Below, piece by piece: positions 7,354-16,245 of a DNA stretch of 37,329 bases. The notes under the pieces were generated by a model. That model ran no database searches. It was not told where the DNA came from and worked only from the letters and a program-made list of their open reading frames with translations. Where the stretch lies: positions 1-37,329 of the forward strand of contig CAMEJP010000019.1 of NCBI GenBank assembly GCA_945920185.1, given 5' to 3'. The position numbers and the translations under genes are program-made. The first letter of the stretch is position 1. Every line of letters starts with the position of its first letter. This stretch comes from an uncultured Eubacterium sp. (GTDB taxonomy: Bacteria; Bacillota; Clostridia; Lachnospirales; Lachnospiraceae).

Positions 7354-8562
7354 CTAATACTTGTAGAAGCAATGTCCTCCGATTACCTTGTAATCCGAAT
7401 ATCTTGAAAACTCTGCATAATTGATTCCGATAAAAAATCTGAAGTCGCCTATATTATTGATTCCAGAAGCAGCTTCCACTGCAGCCTGCATACATTCATC
7501 GGCATATGCCTGCGGCAGATTGTATGACAAATCCTGATTGAGATAATTATTCTTGAAGTATTCCGAAGGTCCGCCGTTACCGTCTGACACTCCTGAAAAC
7601 TGATTTCTTGCATATATGACGGAAGCTATCGAATCTGCTCCTGCCTTATAACGGTTGAGTACTACATTTGCCACTGCCAGCTTTCCTTCATATTCCTGCC
7701 AGCCCGACTCATACTTAACTATACATGCGAGAAGCCATATTTCTTCCTGCGAAAGAGGTATCGCATCTCCCTGCACCGTCGGTATATACTTTTCAAGTCC
7801 TGCCGCAACGGCCGCCTCATGCTGTTTTCGGCGGATTTCCTCTGCCTCCTGTTGCTTTCTTAATTCCTCCTGACGAAGTGCTTCAAGGTAAGCATTGTAA
7901 TCTTCAATGGTCATCGCCTGTTCAAGCTCGTATGTCTCTTTCACGCTGTCACTTGTGACATAACCTGTTTCACCGTCATACTCTATCAGTAGCATCCCGT
8001 TTTCTTCAGATATGATATCTATACCCTGAGTTTTTTTCAAGGTAGCCTTCACATCCGAAAGTGTATCACTGTCTGTGTAAACCTTTACATTATCCTTGGA
8101 AAGAACAGTTCTTAATGTTCCTTTTTCGGAAGCCACGCTAAATGCTTCCTTTCCAAACAGTACGCTTTCATTTTTAACATAGCCGTATGTTCCCTGAAAC
8201 TCTACATATGTCCAGTCGCCTTCGATTTCAATTATATTTGCTTCATTAGCGGGCAGCATAATTCCCGCCGGCTCACTGTCCACATCTCTTATCTTATATA
8301 TATACACACTTGGAGTAATATAAGATACAACCTTTTCATCAAAATCACATTCCGACGCTGTATCTGTGTCATAAGAAACCTCTGACAGCCTGAGTAGATC
8401 CGTCTCTACCAGCTCTATTGTGGCAGAAACCTGCTTCTCCTGCTTAACCGCCTGTAAAACTTCCTCTTTATTCTCCTTCTTGGCAGATTTTGAACATCCT
8501 GTTGGTACTAACATAATTATGGCAATCAATATGATTACCGTAAGTTTAAAATTAGTCTTCAT
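7354..8562 (-). CDS. Lipoprotein with SH3-like region and SleB-type cell wall hydrolase domain
   Basis: A 402-residue secreted peptidoglycan hydrolase candidate. The N-terminus is a lipoprotein signal: basic start, hydrophobic core, lipobox LVPTGC with Cys at 23. Residues about 60-205 hold two SH3-like segments (for example YVEFQGTYGYVKNESV and LLIEYDGETGYVTSDSV). A Gln/Glu/Arg-rich coiled linker follows at about 215-250. The C-terminal 125 residues match the Hydrolase_2 (SleB) domain, with IVKYESGW containing the likely catalytic Glu, then LAVANVVLNR. SleB domains cut cortex or vegetative peptidoglycan; lipid anchoring and SH3 modules suggest a vegetative wall role. It is monocistronic, with a consensus promoter and a terminator. 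Confidence 0.88.
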   Translation of the reverse strand: MKTNFKLTVIILIAIIMLVPTGCSKSAKKENKEEVLQAVKQEKQVSATIELVETDLLRLSEVSYDTDTASECDFDEKVVSYITPSVYIYKIRDVDSEPAGIMLPANEANIIEIEGDWTYVEFQGTYGYVKNESVLFGKEAFSVASEKGTLRTVLSKDNVKVYTDSDTLSDVKATLKKTQGIDIISEENGMLLIEYDGETGYVTSDSVKETYELEQAMTIEDYNAYLEALRQEELRKQQEAEEIRRKQHEAAVAAGLEKYIPTVQGDAIPLSQEEIWLLACIVKYESGWQEYEGKLAVANVVLNRYKAGADSIASVIYARNQFSGVSDGNGGPSEYFKNNYLNQDLSYNLPQAYADECMQAAVEAASGINNIGDFRFFIGINYAEFSRYSDYKVIGGHCFYKY

Positions 8563-8608
8563 GATTTTCCTTCCATCTTCCTATAATATTGACCAAAAAG
8601 TCTTTATT

Positions 8609-8637
8609 ATTTTACCATTTTTTTGGTAATGTGTCAA
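8609..8637 (-). promoter_or_regulatory. Consensus promoter for the SleB-like hydrolase gene
   Basis: Minus-strand TTGACA (8632-8637), 17-bp spacer, TAAAAT (8609-8614). The spacer region holds a small palindrome, TTACCA...TGGTAA, that could bind a regulator or form a weak hairpin after the methyltransferase gene, whose stop codon is immediately upstream. Confidence 0.8.
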
Positions 8638-8638
8638 A

Positions 8639-9415
8639 TCAGCAAGAACCGTCACGCTGTCTGCCTGCTTCATACATAAGAATGGTAGCCGCAATGGCAG
8701 CATTAAGTGATTCCACCTGACCCTTCATCGGTATTTTAATAAGAGTGTCGGCATGCTTTACAATTTCGTTTCTTATTCCCTTACTCTCATTTCCTATGAT
8801 AAATGCACTTCCGGAGCAATAATCAGGCTCGGTGTAATTGCATTTACCGTCAAGATGTGACGCGTATACCTTTATTCCCTTGTTTTTCAAAATATCTATG
8901 TCCTTTGCCAAATCATTGGAATATACAAACGGCACTCTGAAGATTGAGCCCATTGTCGAGCGTATTGTCTTTGGATTGTATATGTCTACCGTATTTTTGG
9001 AAAGAAGTACTCCTGTAATTCCTGCGCCTTCTCCTGTTCTTATGACAGTTCCGAGATTACCCGGGTCCTGAAGTTCGTCAATAATCATAATAAGTGGCTT
9101 CTCACTCTCTGCAATATCGGAAAGCTTCGCTTTCTTCATTCTTACAAGGGCAAGTATTCCCTGCGGTGTTTTGGTGTCAGACATATATGAAAATACATTA
9201 TCACTTACAAGTGCATATTCTATTCCCTCAAAAAGTTTTATGTTTTCTTCGTAAAACTTTTCCGTGGCATATGCCTTTATAATTCTATCCCTTGGAATTT
9301 CGCAGAACATCTTTATGCCTTCCACGACAAATGTGCTTTTTTCCTGCCTTGTTTTTGATTTTTTCATAAGATTAACAATGTTCTTTATCTCAGTATTGCC
9401 ATTTTTTGTAATCAT
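8639..9415 (-). CDS. TrmH/SpoU-family RNA 2'-O-methyltransferase
   Basis: A 258-residue SPOUT methyltransferase that would 2'-O-methylate a ribose in rRNA or tRNA using S-adenosylmethionine. The N-terminal 30S/L7Ae-like substrate-binding domain (about 1-95) includes KSTFVVEGIKMF. The SPOUT knot (about 105-258) shows the three SpoU motifs: NLGTVIRTGEGAG, FIIGNESKGI and IPMKGQVESLNAAIA. ATG 9415 preceded by GGAGGT is chosen over the in-frame ATG 9427 that overlaps the SD. It lies downstream of pfkA but is separated from it by a terminator. The exact RNA target cannot be told from sequence. Confidence 0.9.
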   Translation of the reverse strand: MITKNGNTEIKNIVNLMKKSKTRQEKSTFVVEGIKMFCEIPRDRIIKAYATEKFYEENIKLFEGIEYALVSDNVFSYMSDTKTPQGILALVRMKKAKLSDIAESEKPLIMIIDELQDPGNLGTVIRTGEGAGITGVLLSKNTVDIYNPKTIRSTMGSIFRVPFVYSNDLAKDIDILKNKGIKVYASHLDGKCNYTEPDYCSGSAFIIGNESKGIRNEIVKHADTLIKIPMKGQVESLNAAIAATILMYEAGRQRDGSC

Positions 9416-9458
9416 AATTACCTCCATTTAAAACTCGACACAGATTTGCCCTACAAAT

Positions 9459-9493
9459 TCAAAAAATTTGCCCTACGTTTCCAAACGCAGGGC
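9459..9493 (-). terminator. Intrinsic terminator after pfkA
   Basis: Hairpin 9470-9493 (GCCCTGCGTTT paired to AAACGTAGGGC on the minus strand, one G-T wobble, 2-nt loop), followed by AAATTTTTT (9459-9469). Eleven bp after the pfkA stop. An 11-bp direct copy of the distal arm (GTAGGGCAAAT) recurs at 9444-9454. Confidence 0.85.
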
Positions 9494-9504
9494 TGTCAAA
9501 TTCT

Positions 9505-10479
9505 TTATTTTGCCAGTAACGAGCTGACAGTAAACTGATAATTATCAATATCTTTAGTCATAGACAATGCTTCATCAATATCGTAATCAACAAACTCACC
9601 GTTTTTATGAGCCACTACTCTGTTGCTCTTGCCCTCGCAAAGAAGGTCAACCGCCAAAGTACCCATAACGGAAGCATATACCCTGTCCGTACATGTAGGA
9701 CTTCCGCCACGCTGCATGTATCCCAGAACCGTAGCTCTTGTTTCTATACCTGTTGCAGCTTCAATTCTTCTTGCCATACTTGTCGAATGTCCGATGCCCT
9801 CTGCATTTATGATAATATGATGCTTCTTACCTTTTCTTCTGTTGTTGATGATGTTATCGATAAGCGTCTGCTCATCATTGTTGTATCTCTCAGGAAGCAA
9901 AACATCTTCGGCACCGTTTGCGATGGCACACCAAAGTGCTATATATCCGGCATTTCTGCCCATTACTTCGATAATACTGCATCTTTCATGTGATGTGGAT
10001 GTATCCCTTACCTTGTCAATAGCCTCCATCGCAGTATTTACCGCAGTATCGAAACCTATTGTATAGTCAGTGCAGGCAATGTCAAGGTCTATGGTTCCCG
10101 GAACTCCAATGGTATTGATTCCGTAGTTGGCAATCTTTTGAGCTCCTCTGAAAGAACCGTCACCGCCTATAACCACAAGACCGTCTATGCCGTGCTTCTT
10201 GCATACTTCCGCACCGCGCTTCTGACCTTCTTCAGTCATAAATTCCATACATCTTGCCGTCTGAAGAATTGTACCGCCTCTCTGAATAATATCCGCAACG
10301 CTCTTGGCATCCATATCTATAATTTCTTCGTTAAGCAGTCCATTATAACCTTTCTTTATGCCTTTTACCTTTTTACCTCTGGCGATAGCCGTTCTTACGA
10401 CCGCTCTGATAGCAGCATTCATACCCGGTGCATCACCGCCGCTTGTAAGCACTCCTATTGTTTCTATTTTATCTGCCAT
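9505..10479 (-). CDS. pfkA: ATP-dependent 6-phosphofructokinase
   Basis: Phosphorylates fructose 6-phosphate to fructose 1,6-bisphosphate, the committed step of glycolysis. The 324 residues include the nucleotide loop LTSGGDAPGMN (11-21), GGDGS (105-109) and the catalytic region PGTIDLDIACTDYT (127-140), with Asp131 and Asp133 kept. Gly at 108 and at 128 (not Asp and Lys) point to ATP rather than pyrophosphate as donor. The residue between the two catalytic Asp is Leu, where the well-known enzymes have Asn. It has its own promoter (10518-10546), a GGAGGTG SD and a terminator, but sits behind dnaE as in many Firmicutes. Confidence 0.96.
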   Translation of the reverse strand: MADKIETIGVLTSGGDAPGMNAAIRAVVRTAIARGKKVKGIKKGYNGLLNEEIIDMDAKSVADIIQRGGTILQTARCMEFMTEEGQKRGAEVCKKHGIDGLVVIGGDGSFRGAQKIANYGINTIGVPGTIDLDIACTDYTIGFDTAVNTAMEAIDKVRDTSTSHERCSIIEVMGRNAGYIALWCAIANGAEDVLLPERYNNDEQTLIDNIINNRRKGKKHHIIINAEGIGHSTSMARRIEAATGIETRATVLGYMQRGGSPTCTDRVYASVMGTLAVDLLCEGKSNRVVAHKNGEFVDYDIDEALSMTKDIDNYQFTVSSLLAK

Positions 10480-10517
10480 AATGACACCTCCAACGAAAAC
10501 ACACTTATTTTTTCTAT

Positions 10518-10546
10518 ATAATAATTCATTCTTGCTTATTTTTCAA
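10518..10546 (-). promoter_or_regulatory. Promoter for pfkA
   Basis: Minus-strand TTGAAA (10541-10546), 17-bp spacer, TATTAT (10518-10523), in the 78-bp gap between dnaE and pfkA. No terminator follows dnaE, so pfkA may be served by both this promoter and read-through. Confidence 0.65.
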
Positions 10547-10557
10547 TAGTTTTTTGC

Positions 10558-13500
10558 CTAAGACTCTATATTTTTATAGCTGTATGCCACATTTTCTTCG
10601 CCGACAAGCTCAACTATTTTCTTATGAAGATTTTCGTCTATATCTATGTCGGCAGGCGACAGAATCTTTCTTTGCCTCTCCTTTTGTGCATAGATTACCA
10701 CGGTATCCCTTCCTTTTTTATCCGGAAGCATACTGTCTATATCGGCAGCCATTTTATTGTAGCTTTCCACGTCCTTAAACTTTATCCACAGTTGTCTAGG
10801 GACTTTGTCAAAAGGTACTATGCGCTCGCAGATTATCTTTCCCTTTTCTTCACCGTTTACGGAGGCTTTTCCGATAACAAATATTTTGTTATCCTCAAAG
10901 ACACACTGTCTGAATCTCTCATAATCTCTTGGGAAAAGTATTACCTCAACGCTTCCCCACAGGTCTTCAAGCGTAATAAATGCCATCATCTGCCCGTTTT
11001 TTGTTGTTTTAATACTCTTTGACACAATAATGCCGCCAACGATAATTCTGGCTTCATCCCTTACCCTTACCCTGCCTGTATCCTCATCAAGTTCAAAGTC
11101 AATGGCTCTTGCGGTAATATTTCTTTCAAGAAGCTTTTCATACTCATCAAGCGGATGACCGCTTACATATATGCCAAGCACCTCTTTTTCAAACTCCAGA
11201 AGCTGTTCGCGCTTAAATTCACCTACAGCAGGATATTTTATCTTCACGGCTTCCTTTTCTTCGTCGCTCACAAAATCAAAAAGGCTCATCTGACCTGAAA
11301 CGGAGCGTTTTCTCATTTCATTTACATCATCTATTATGACCTCGTACATTGTCATAAGCTGTTTTCTGGTAGCACAAAATCCGTCAAACGCACCTGATTT
11401 TATAAAACTTTCTATCGTACGTTTGTTTACTTCTTTTCCTGACATACGATTCACAAAATCAGTCAAATCCGAAAAGAGTCCGTTCTTTTTTCGTTCTGCA
11501 ACTATTGCCTCTATAACCGGCTTTCCAAGATTTTTTATGGCACCCAAACCATAACGTATTGCGCCGTTTGACACACTGAAATGATAGAAGCCCTCATTTA
11601 TATCGGGAGGCAGAAGCTTTATGCCCATCTGTCTGCACGACATTATATACTCTGACACCTTGGTTGAGTTATCCATAACCGATGTCATCAATGCAGCCAT
11701 AAATTCCACCGTATAGTGTTTTTTTAAAAATGCAGTTTCATATGCTACGACAGCATAGCAGGCAGCATGTGATTTATTGAAGGCATATTTTGCGAAGGCT
11801 ATCATATCGTCAAATATCTTTGTAGCCACTTCCTCGCTTATACCACGCTTTATGCATCCCGGTACGCCTTCCTCTTCGTTGCCGTATACAAAGTTATACT
11901 TCTCCTTTTCCATAACGGAAGCCTTTTTCTTTGACATAGCACGTCTTACAAGGTCGCTTCGTCCAAGAGTATATCCTGCCAGATCTCTTACTATCTGCAT
12001 TACCTGCTCCTGATATACTATACAGCCGTATGTAGGGTCAAGTATAGGCTTTAACTGCGGACAGTCATAATTTATTGTATCCTTTGAATTTTTGCCGAGA
12101 ATATATTTTGGTATAAAATCCATAGGGCCCGGACGGTACAGCGATATTCCCGCTATAACGTCCTCTATGTTCTCAGGTTTAAGTTCTTTCATAAAGTTTT
12201 TCATTCCTGCACTTTCAAGCTGGAATACACCTTCGGTTTTTCCTGAAGCTAAAAGGTCATATACCTCTTTATCATTAAAGTCTATTCTTTTTATGTCAAG
12301 AGGTATACCGCTGTCATTTACAAGTTTCACGGCATTTTGTATAACAGTAAGGGTTCTCAGTCCCAAAAAATCCATTTTAAGAAGACCCAGCTCTTCAAGC
12401 GTAGTCATGGTAAACTGAGTAACTATGGTTCCGTCAGAGCTTCTTGACAAAGGAACATATTCATCCACTGATTTCTGACTTATAACCACACCGGCAGCAT
12501 GCATAGAGGTATGTCTTGGAAGACCCTCAAGCTTTCTGCACATATCTATAAGCTCATGAGTTTCTTCATCATTTTCATACCTTTCCTTAAATTCCCTGTT
12601 AATCTCCAATGCCCTGTCAATGGTAATGCCCAGTTCATTCGGTATCATTTTTGCAAGTGTGTCAGCCGTCTGATAAGAAATGTCAAGTGCTCTTGCAACA
12701 TCTCTTATGACACCCTTTGCAGCCATTGTACCAAAAGTCACTATCTGAACCACTCTGTCTGTACCATACTTTTTCACGACATAATCTATAACCTCTCCTC
12801 GTCTTTCATAACAAAAATCAATATCAATATCGGGCATTGACACTCTCTCAGGATTAAGAAAACGCTCAAAAATAAGATTGTACTTTATCGGGTCAATATC
12901 CGTTATTTCAAGACAATACGCTACTATGCTTCCTGCCGCCGAACCTCTTCCGGGGCCTACGGCTATTCCGTTTTTCTTTGCATAATTGATAAAATCCCAA
13001 ACTATGAGAAAATAATCAACATACCCCATTTTCTCAATTACCGAAAGTTCATACGAAAGCCTTTCCCTCTTTTCCTCATCACAGTCAGGGTATCTTTTAT
13101 TCAGTCCCTCCTCGCAAAGATAATAAAGATAAGACTTTGAATCATACCCTTTTGGCACCTCGTACTTAGGAAGCTTAGTCACGCCAAATTCTATCTCCAC
13201 ATTACATCTTTGGGCAATTTTATGCGTATTCTCCACAGCCTCCGGAGCATACGAAAACAAGGCCGCCATCTCCTCTGCCGATTTGCAATAGTACTGACCG
13301 CCTGTATATCTCATTCTGTTTTCATCCGATACCTTTTTCTGCGTCTGAATACACAAAAGAACATCATGTGCCTTGGCATCCTCTGCATAAATGTAGTGAA
13401 TATCGTTAGTAGCGACAAGTGGTATATCAAGTTCCCCGCTCATACGGACAAGCTGCTGGTTAACATAGCCCTGTTCGCTTATACCATGGTCCTGAAGTTC

Positions 13501-14019
13501 AAGAAAATAATTTCCTTTTCCGAATATTTTCTCATACCGTAAAGCCACATCGCACGCTGACTCGTACATTCCGCGCACCAAAAGTCTGGGCACTTCTCCG
13601 GCAAGACATGCACTCAGGGCAATTATTCCTTCATGATACTGCGACAGAACTTCCATATCCACCCGCGGCTTATAATAGTATCCGTCCACAAAGCCTTTTG
13701 AAACTATCTTTATAAGATTGAAATATCCTGTTTCATTCTCCGCTAAAAGAACTAAGTGATGATATTTATCATCACTTACGGAAACTTCCTTATCAAATCT
13801 TGAACCGGGAGCCACATAGACCTCACAGCCTATGATAGGCTTAATGCCCTCTGCTTTTGCTGCCCGATAAAAATCTATAACGCCAAACATAACACCATGG
13901 TCAGTTATGGCTATGCTGTCCATACCAAGTTCTTTAACACGCTTTATAAGCTCAGGAATTTTCGCAGAGCCGTCGAGCAGACTATATTCAGTATGTACAT
14001 GCAAATGTGTAAAATTCAT
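10558..14019 (-). CDS. dnaE: DNA polymerase III subunit alpha (DnaE)
   Basis: Replicative polymerase of 1153 residues, typical for DnaE and without the exonuclease insertion of PolC. The N-terminal PHP domain starts with FTHLHVHTEYSLLDG (3-17). The palm carries GPGRGSAAGS (355-364) and PDIDIDF (396-402), which supplies two catalytic Asp. The fingers and helix-hairpin-helix regions follow, then an OB-fold near 985-1070 (RIIVGGIIVSKSIKT). In Clostridia DnaE acts beside PolC, extending primers or sharing synthesis. ATG 14019 follows AAAGGTG. It lies 49 bp after the Crh-like gene and before pfkA, a conserved clostridial order. Confidence 0.97.
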   Translation of the reverse strand: MNFTHLHVHTEYSLLDGSAKIPELIKRVKELGMDSIAITDHGVMFGVIDFYRAAKAEGIKPIIGCEVYVAPGSRFDKEVSVSDDKYHHLVLLAENETGYFNLIKIVSKGFVDGYYYKPRVDMEVLSQYHEGIIALSACLAGEVPRLLVRGMYESACDVALRYEKIFGKGNYFLELQDHGISEQGYVNQQLVRMSGELDIPLVATNDIHYIYAEDAKAHDVLLCIQTQKKVSDENRMRYTGGQYYCKSAEEMAALFSYAPEAVENTHKIAQRCNVEIEFGVTKLPKYEVPKGYDSKSYLYYLCEEGLNKRYPDCDEEKRERLSYELSVIEKMGYVDYFLIVWDFINYAKKNGIAVGPGRGSAAGSIVAYCLEITDIDPIKYNLIFERFLNPERVSMPDIDIDFCYERRGEVIDYVVKKYGTDRVVQIVTFGTMAAKGVIRDVARALDISYQTADTLAKMIPNELGITIDRALEINREFKERYENDEETHELIDMCRKLEGLPRHTSMHAAGVVISQKSVDEYVPLSRSSDGTIVTQFTMTTLEELGLLKMDFLGLRTLTVIQNAVKLVNDSGIPLDIKRIDFNDKEVYDLLASGKTEGVFQLESAGMKNFMKELKPENIEDVIAGISLYRPGPMDFIPKYILGKNSKDTINYDCPQLKPILDPTYGCIVYQEQVMQIVRDLAGYTLGRSDLVRRAMSKKKASVMEKEKYNFVYGNEEEGVPGCIKRGISEEVATKIFDDMIAFAKYAFNKSHAACYAVVAYETAFLKKHYTVEFMAALMTSVMDNSTKVSEYIMSCRQMGIKLLPPDINEGFYHFSVSNGAIRYGLGAIKNLGKPVIEAIVAERKKNGLFSDLTDFVNRMSGKEVNKRTIESFIKSGAFDGFCATRKQLMTMYEVIIDDVNEMRKRSVSGQMSLFDFVSDEEKEAVKIKYPAVGEFKREQLLEFEKEVLGIYVSGHPLDEYEKLLERNITARAIDFELDEDTGRVRVRDEARIIVGGIIVSKSIKTTKNGQMMAFITLEDLWGSVEVILFPRDYERFRQCVFEDNKIFVIGKASVNGEEKGKIICERIVPFDKVPRQLWIKFKDVESYNKMAADIDSMLPDKKGRDTVVIYAQKERQRKILSPADIDIDENLHKKIVELVGEENVAYSYKNIES

Positions 14020-14068
14020 ATACTAACACCTTTTATCAAATCTATTATCATTGTATCTAATAGGCATA

Positions 14069-14326
14069 TCAGTTTTTGTTTGCCAGATACTTTTCTATAT
14101 TCTCCATTGCCTTTTCTTCATCGGCTCCGTCAACACTTACGGTTATGGTTTCTCCTGCACTGAGGCCGAGAGTCATCATTCCCATAATGCTCTTTGCATT
14201 GATTCTCTTGTTGCCATTCTCCACATAAATTGAGCTTTCATACTGGCTTGCAACCTGTACCAAAAGTGCTACCGGTCTTGCATCAAGTCCTGATGGCAAT
14301 TCAATTTTGATGTTCTTTGTAATCAT
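14069..14326 (-). CDS. crh: Crh-like HPr-family protein (Asp15, Ser46)
   Basis: An 85-residue HPr fold. In sugar-transporting HPr the motif is GLHARP with His15 taking phosphate from enzyme I. Here it reads GLDARP: residue 15 is Asp, codon GAT at 14282-14284. The regulatory site is intact: AKSIMG with Ser46, the substrate of HPr kinase. The pattern resembles Bacillus Crh, which has Gln15 and works only in catabolite regulation. It lies directly after whiA (4 bp gap), as crh does in Bacillus, with hprK four genes upstream. I infer a regulator that cannot carry PTS phosphate. Asp could imitate a charged state, but that is speculation. The symbol is by analogy. Confidence 0.85.
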   Translation of the reverse strand: MITKNIKIELPSGLDARPVALLVQVASQYESSIYVENGNKRINAKSIMGMMTLGLSAGETITVSVDGADEEKAMENIEKYLANKN

Positions 14327-14330
14327 TGAT

Positions 14331-15284
14331 TCAAATCCTCCTGTTTTTCAATTCTGTGGCTATCTCACTTATTTTCTTAAGTCTGTGGTTCACTCCTGAT
14401 TTTCCTATCGGTTCCGGCAAGAGACTGCTTATCTCTGTCAAAGTAGCCTCAGGATTTTCAAGTCTTACCACAGCAATCTGTCTGAGATTTTCACTCAGTT
14501 TGTCAAGTCCTATACTGTCTCGGATATATTCAATATCTTCAATCTGTTTTACGGCAGCACTTATGGTTTTATTAAGGTTGGCTGCCTCACAATTAACCTT
14601 CCGATTGATTGCATTGCGTACTTCCTTGACAATACGCACGTTTTCCAGGTTCATCAGAGACTGATGTGCCTCCATAATATTAAGCATATCGACTATAAGA
14701 GAACCTTCTTTAATGTAAGTAACGTAATGATTTTTACGTCTGACAGTCTTTGCCTCGCTTATAAAATGGTCTATTATATTTTTAAGCTGTTCTGCCTTTT
14801 CTTCACTCTGGCACACTATCTCAAAGTGATACGCTTTATTTGGATCACTTATGGAACCGTTTGCAAGAAATGCGCCTCTGATAAAAGCTCTTTTGCAACA
14901 CTGTCTTTCAATTATGCTGTTATTCACTAATGACATATTTTCACATATTTCCATATGATTGTCAATAAGTTTTGTCGCTTTCAATAGCCTGATTGAATCT
15001 TCGCTGTCTGTAACATATATAAAATACTGTCTGGATTTTCTGTTATCCATATTGTATTTTACAACTAGTTCCGTACTTATATTAAATGTTTTTTTCAATA
15101 ATGTAAAGTACTTTCTTGCAACAGACAGATTTTCCGTTACTATGCGTATGCCGTAACAATCATCTGATGAAATGGATACCGTACCGCACATGCTTATTAT
15201 GGCAGCCAGCTCCGCTATACGGCAGTGCTGCTTTGATGGGATATGCCTTGAAAGCTCATCTTTTACTTCGCTTGAAAATGACAT
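14331..15284 (-). CDS. whiA: DNA-binding protein WhiA
   Basis: A 317-residue WhiA: an N-terminal LAGLIDADG-like domain (about 1-210, including CCKRAFIRGAFLANGSISDP) fused to a C-terminal helix-turn-helix (about 220-317, with EATLTEISSLL and GKSGVNHRLKK). In Gram-positive bacteria it binds DNA and influences cell division and chromosome segregation; the homing-endonuclease catalytic acids are generally lost. It follows rapZ by 8 bp and precedes the Crh-like gene by 4 bp. Compared with the Bacillus order, yvcK is missing between rapZ and whiA. Confidence 0.95.
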   Translation of the reverse strand: MSFSSEVKDELSRHIPSKQHCRIAELAAIISMCGTVSISSDDCYGIRIVTENLSVARKYFTLLKKTFNISTELVVKYNMDNRKSRQYFIYVTDSEDSIRLLKATKLIDNHMEICENMSLVNNSIIERQCCKRAFIRGAFLANGSISDPNKAYHFEIVCQSEEKAEQLKNIIDHFISEAKTVRRKNHYVTYIKEGSLIVDMLNIMEAHQSLMNLENVRIVKEVRNAINRKVNCEAANLNKTISAAVKQIEDIEYIRDSIGLDKLSENLRQIAVVRLENPEATLTEISSLLPEPIGKSGVNHRLKKISEIATELKNRRI

Positions 15285-15292
15285 ACTACACC

Positions 15293-16162
15293 TTACTTCT
15301 TTCTCAACGAATCCTTTTCTATATCTCTGTGAAACACCTTTATACCATAGCTTAACGATGAGAGTTCCTTTGCAAGCTCATTTGCTATGGTGACAGAACG
15401 GTGCTTTCCTCCTGTACATCCGACAGCCACCACAAGCTGGGTCTTGCCTTCCTCAACATAGTTAGGTATAAGAAATTTTACCATATCAGAAAGTTTTTCC
15501 AAAAATGTATGCGAAAGCTCGTTATTCATCACAAAATTGTGAACAGGCTCGTCATTTCCTGTTTTGTCCCTGAGGTCATCCACATAATAAGGATTCGGAA
15601 GAAACCTCACATCAAATACGAGGTCCGCATCATTTGGTATGCCATACTTAAATCCAAATGACATAACGGTTATATACATATTCTTGTATTCCCTGTCATT
15701 TACAAATATATTGTCCAGTTCCTGCTTAAGTTCACGTGTAAGAAGCATACTTGTGTCTATGATATAGTCCGCCTTTTTCTTGATATTGGCAAGTTTTTGT
15801 CGTTCTTCAATTATTCCTTCGTCAACTCTCTTTCCCACCGCCAACGGATGGCTTCGCCTCGTTTCTTTATATCTTTTTACAAGGACTTCATCATTTGACT
15901 CAAGGAAAAGAACCTCAACCCTGTTATTAGCTTTTTTTAGTGCGTCTATAACCTCTTCAAGTTTTTCAATATTGTGTCCGCTTCTTATGTCTATTCCGAG
16001 AGCCACCTTCTCAATGTCGCTGTTCTCGGTGGCAAGCTCGAAAAATTTTACAGAAAGCTGTATAGGCATATTATCTATACAATAATATCCCGCATCTTCA
16101 AGATTTTTAAGAGCCGTTGTTTTTCCGGCTCCGGACATACCGGTCACAATAACAATTCTCAT
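15293..16162 (-). CDS. rapZ: RNase adapter / nucleotide-binding protein RapZ (YvcJ)
   Basis: A P-loop nucleotide-binding protein of 289 residues. Walker A is GMSGAGKT (8-15), and the C-terminal domain contains DVRFLPNPYYV and the GCTGGKHRSV motif typical of RapZ. In E. coli it directs RNase E to the GlmZ small RNA and so controls GlmS; in Firmicutes (YvcJ) its role is less clear, linked to competence and wall precursor metabolism. ATG 16162 preceded by GGAG is preferred to ATG 16174. Its upstream edge (GCTTTGGAATGGAGA) is identical over 15 nt to the edge of the repeat before the DUF6145-like gene. Neighbours murB and whiA support envelope-related co-regulation. Confidence 0.95.
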   Translation of the reverse strand: MRIVIVTGMSGAGKTTALKNLEDAGYYCIDNMPIQLSVKFFELATENSDIEKVALGIDIRSGHNIEKLEEVIDALKKANNRVEVLFLESNDEVLVKRYKETRRSHPLAVGKRVDEGIIEERQKLANIKKKADYIIDTSMLLTRELKQELDNIFVNDREYKNMYITVMSFGFKYGIPNDADLVFDVRFLPNPYYVDDLRDKTGNDEPVHNFVMNNELSHTFLEKLSDMVKFLIPNYVEEGKTQLVVAVGCTGGKHRSVTIANELAKELSSLSYGIKVFHRDIEKDSLRKK

Positions 16163-16245
16163 ATAGTTCTCCATTCCAAAGCCACCGTGTTATTCCATCA
16201 TCTCAGGCTTCAAATCAAAATGTCATCCTTGAAAGTATTTTTTCG

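Noticed and set aside
9444..9476. CRISPR-like direct repeats
   Set aside because: Only two 11-bp copies, part of a terminator; no spacers or cas genes.
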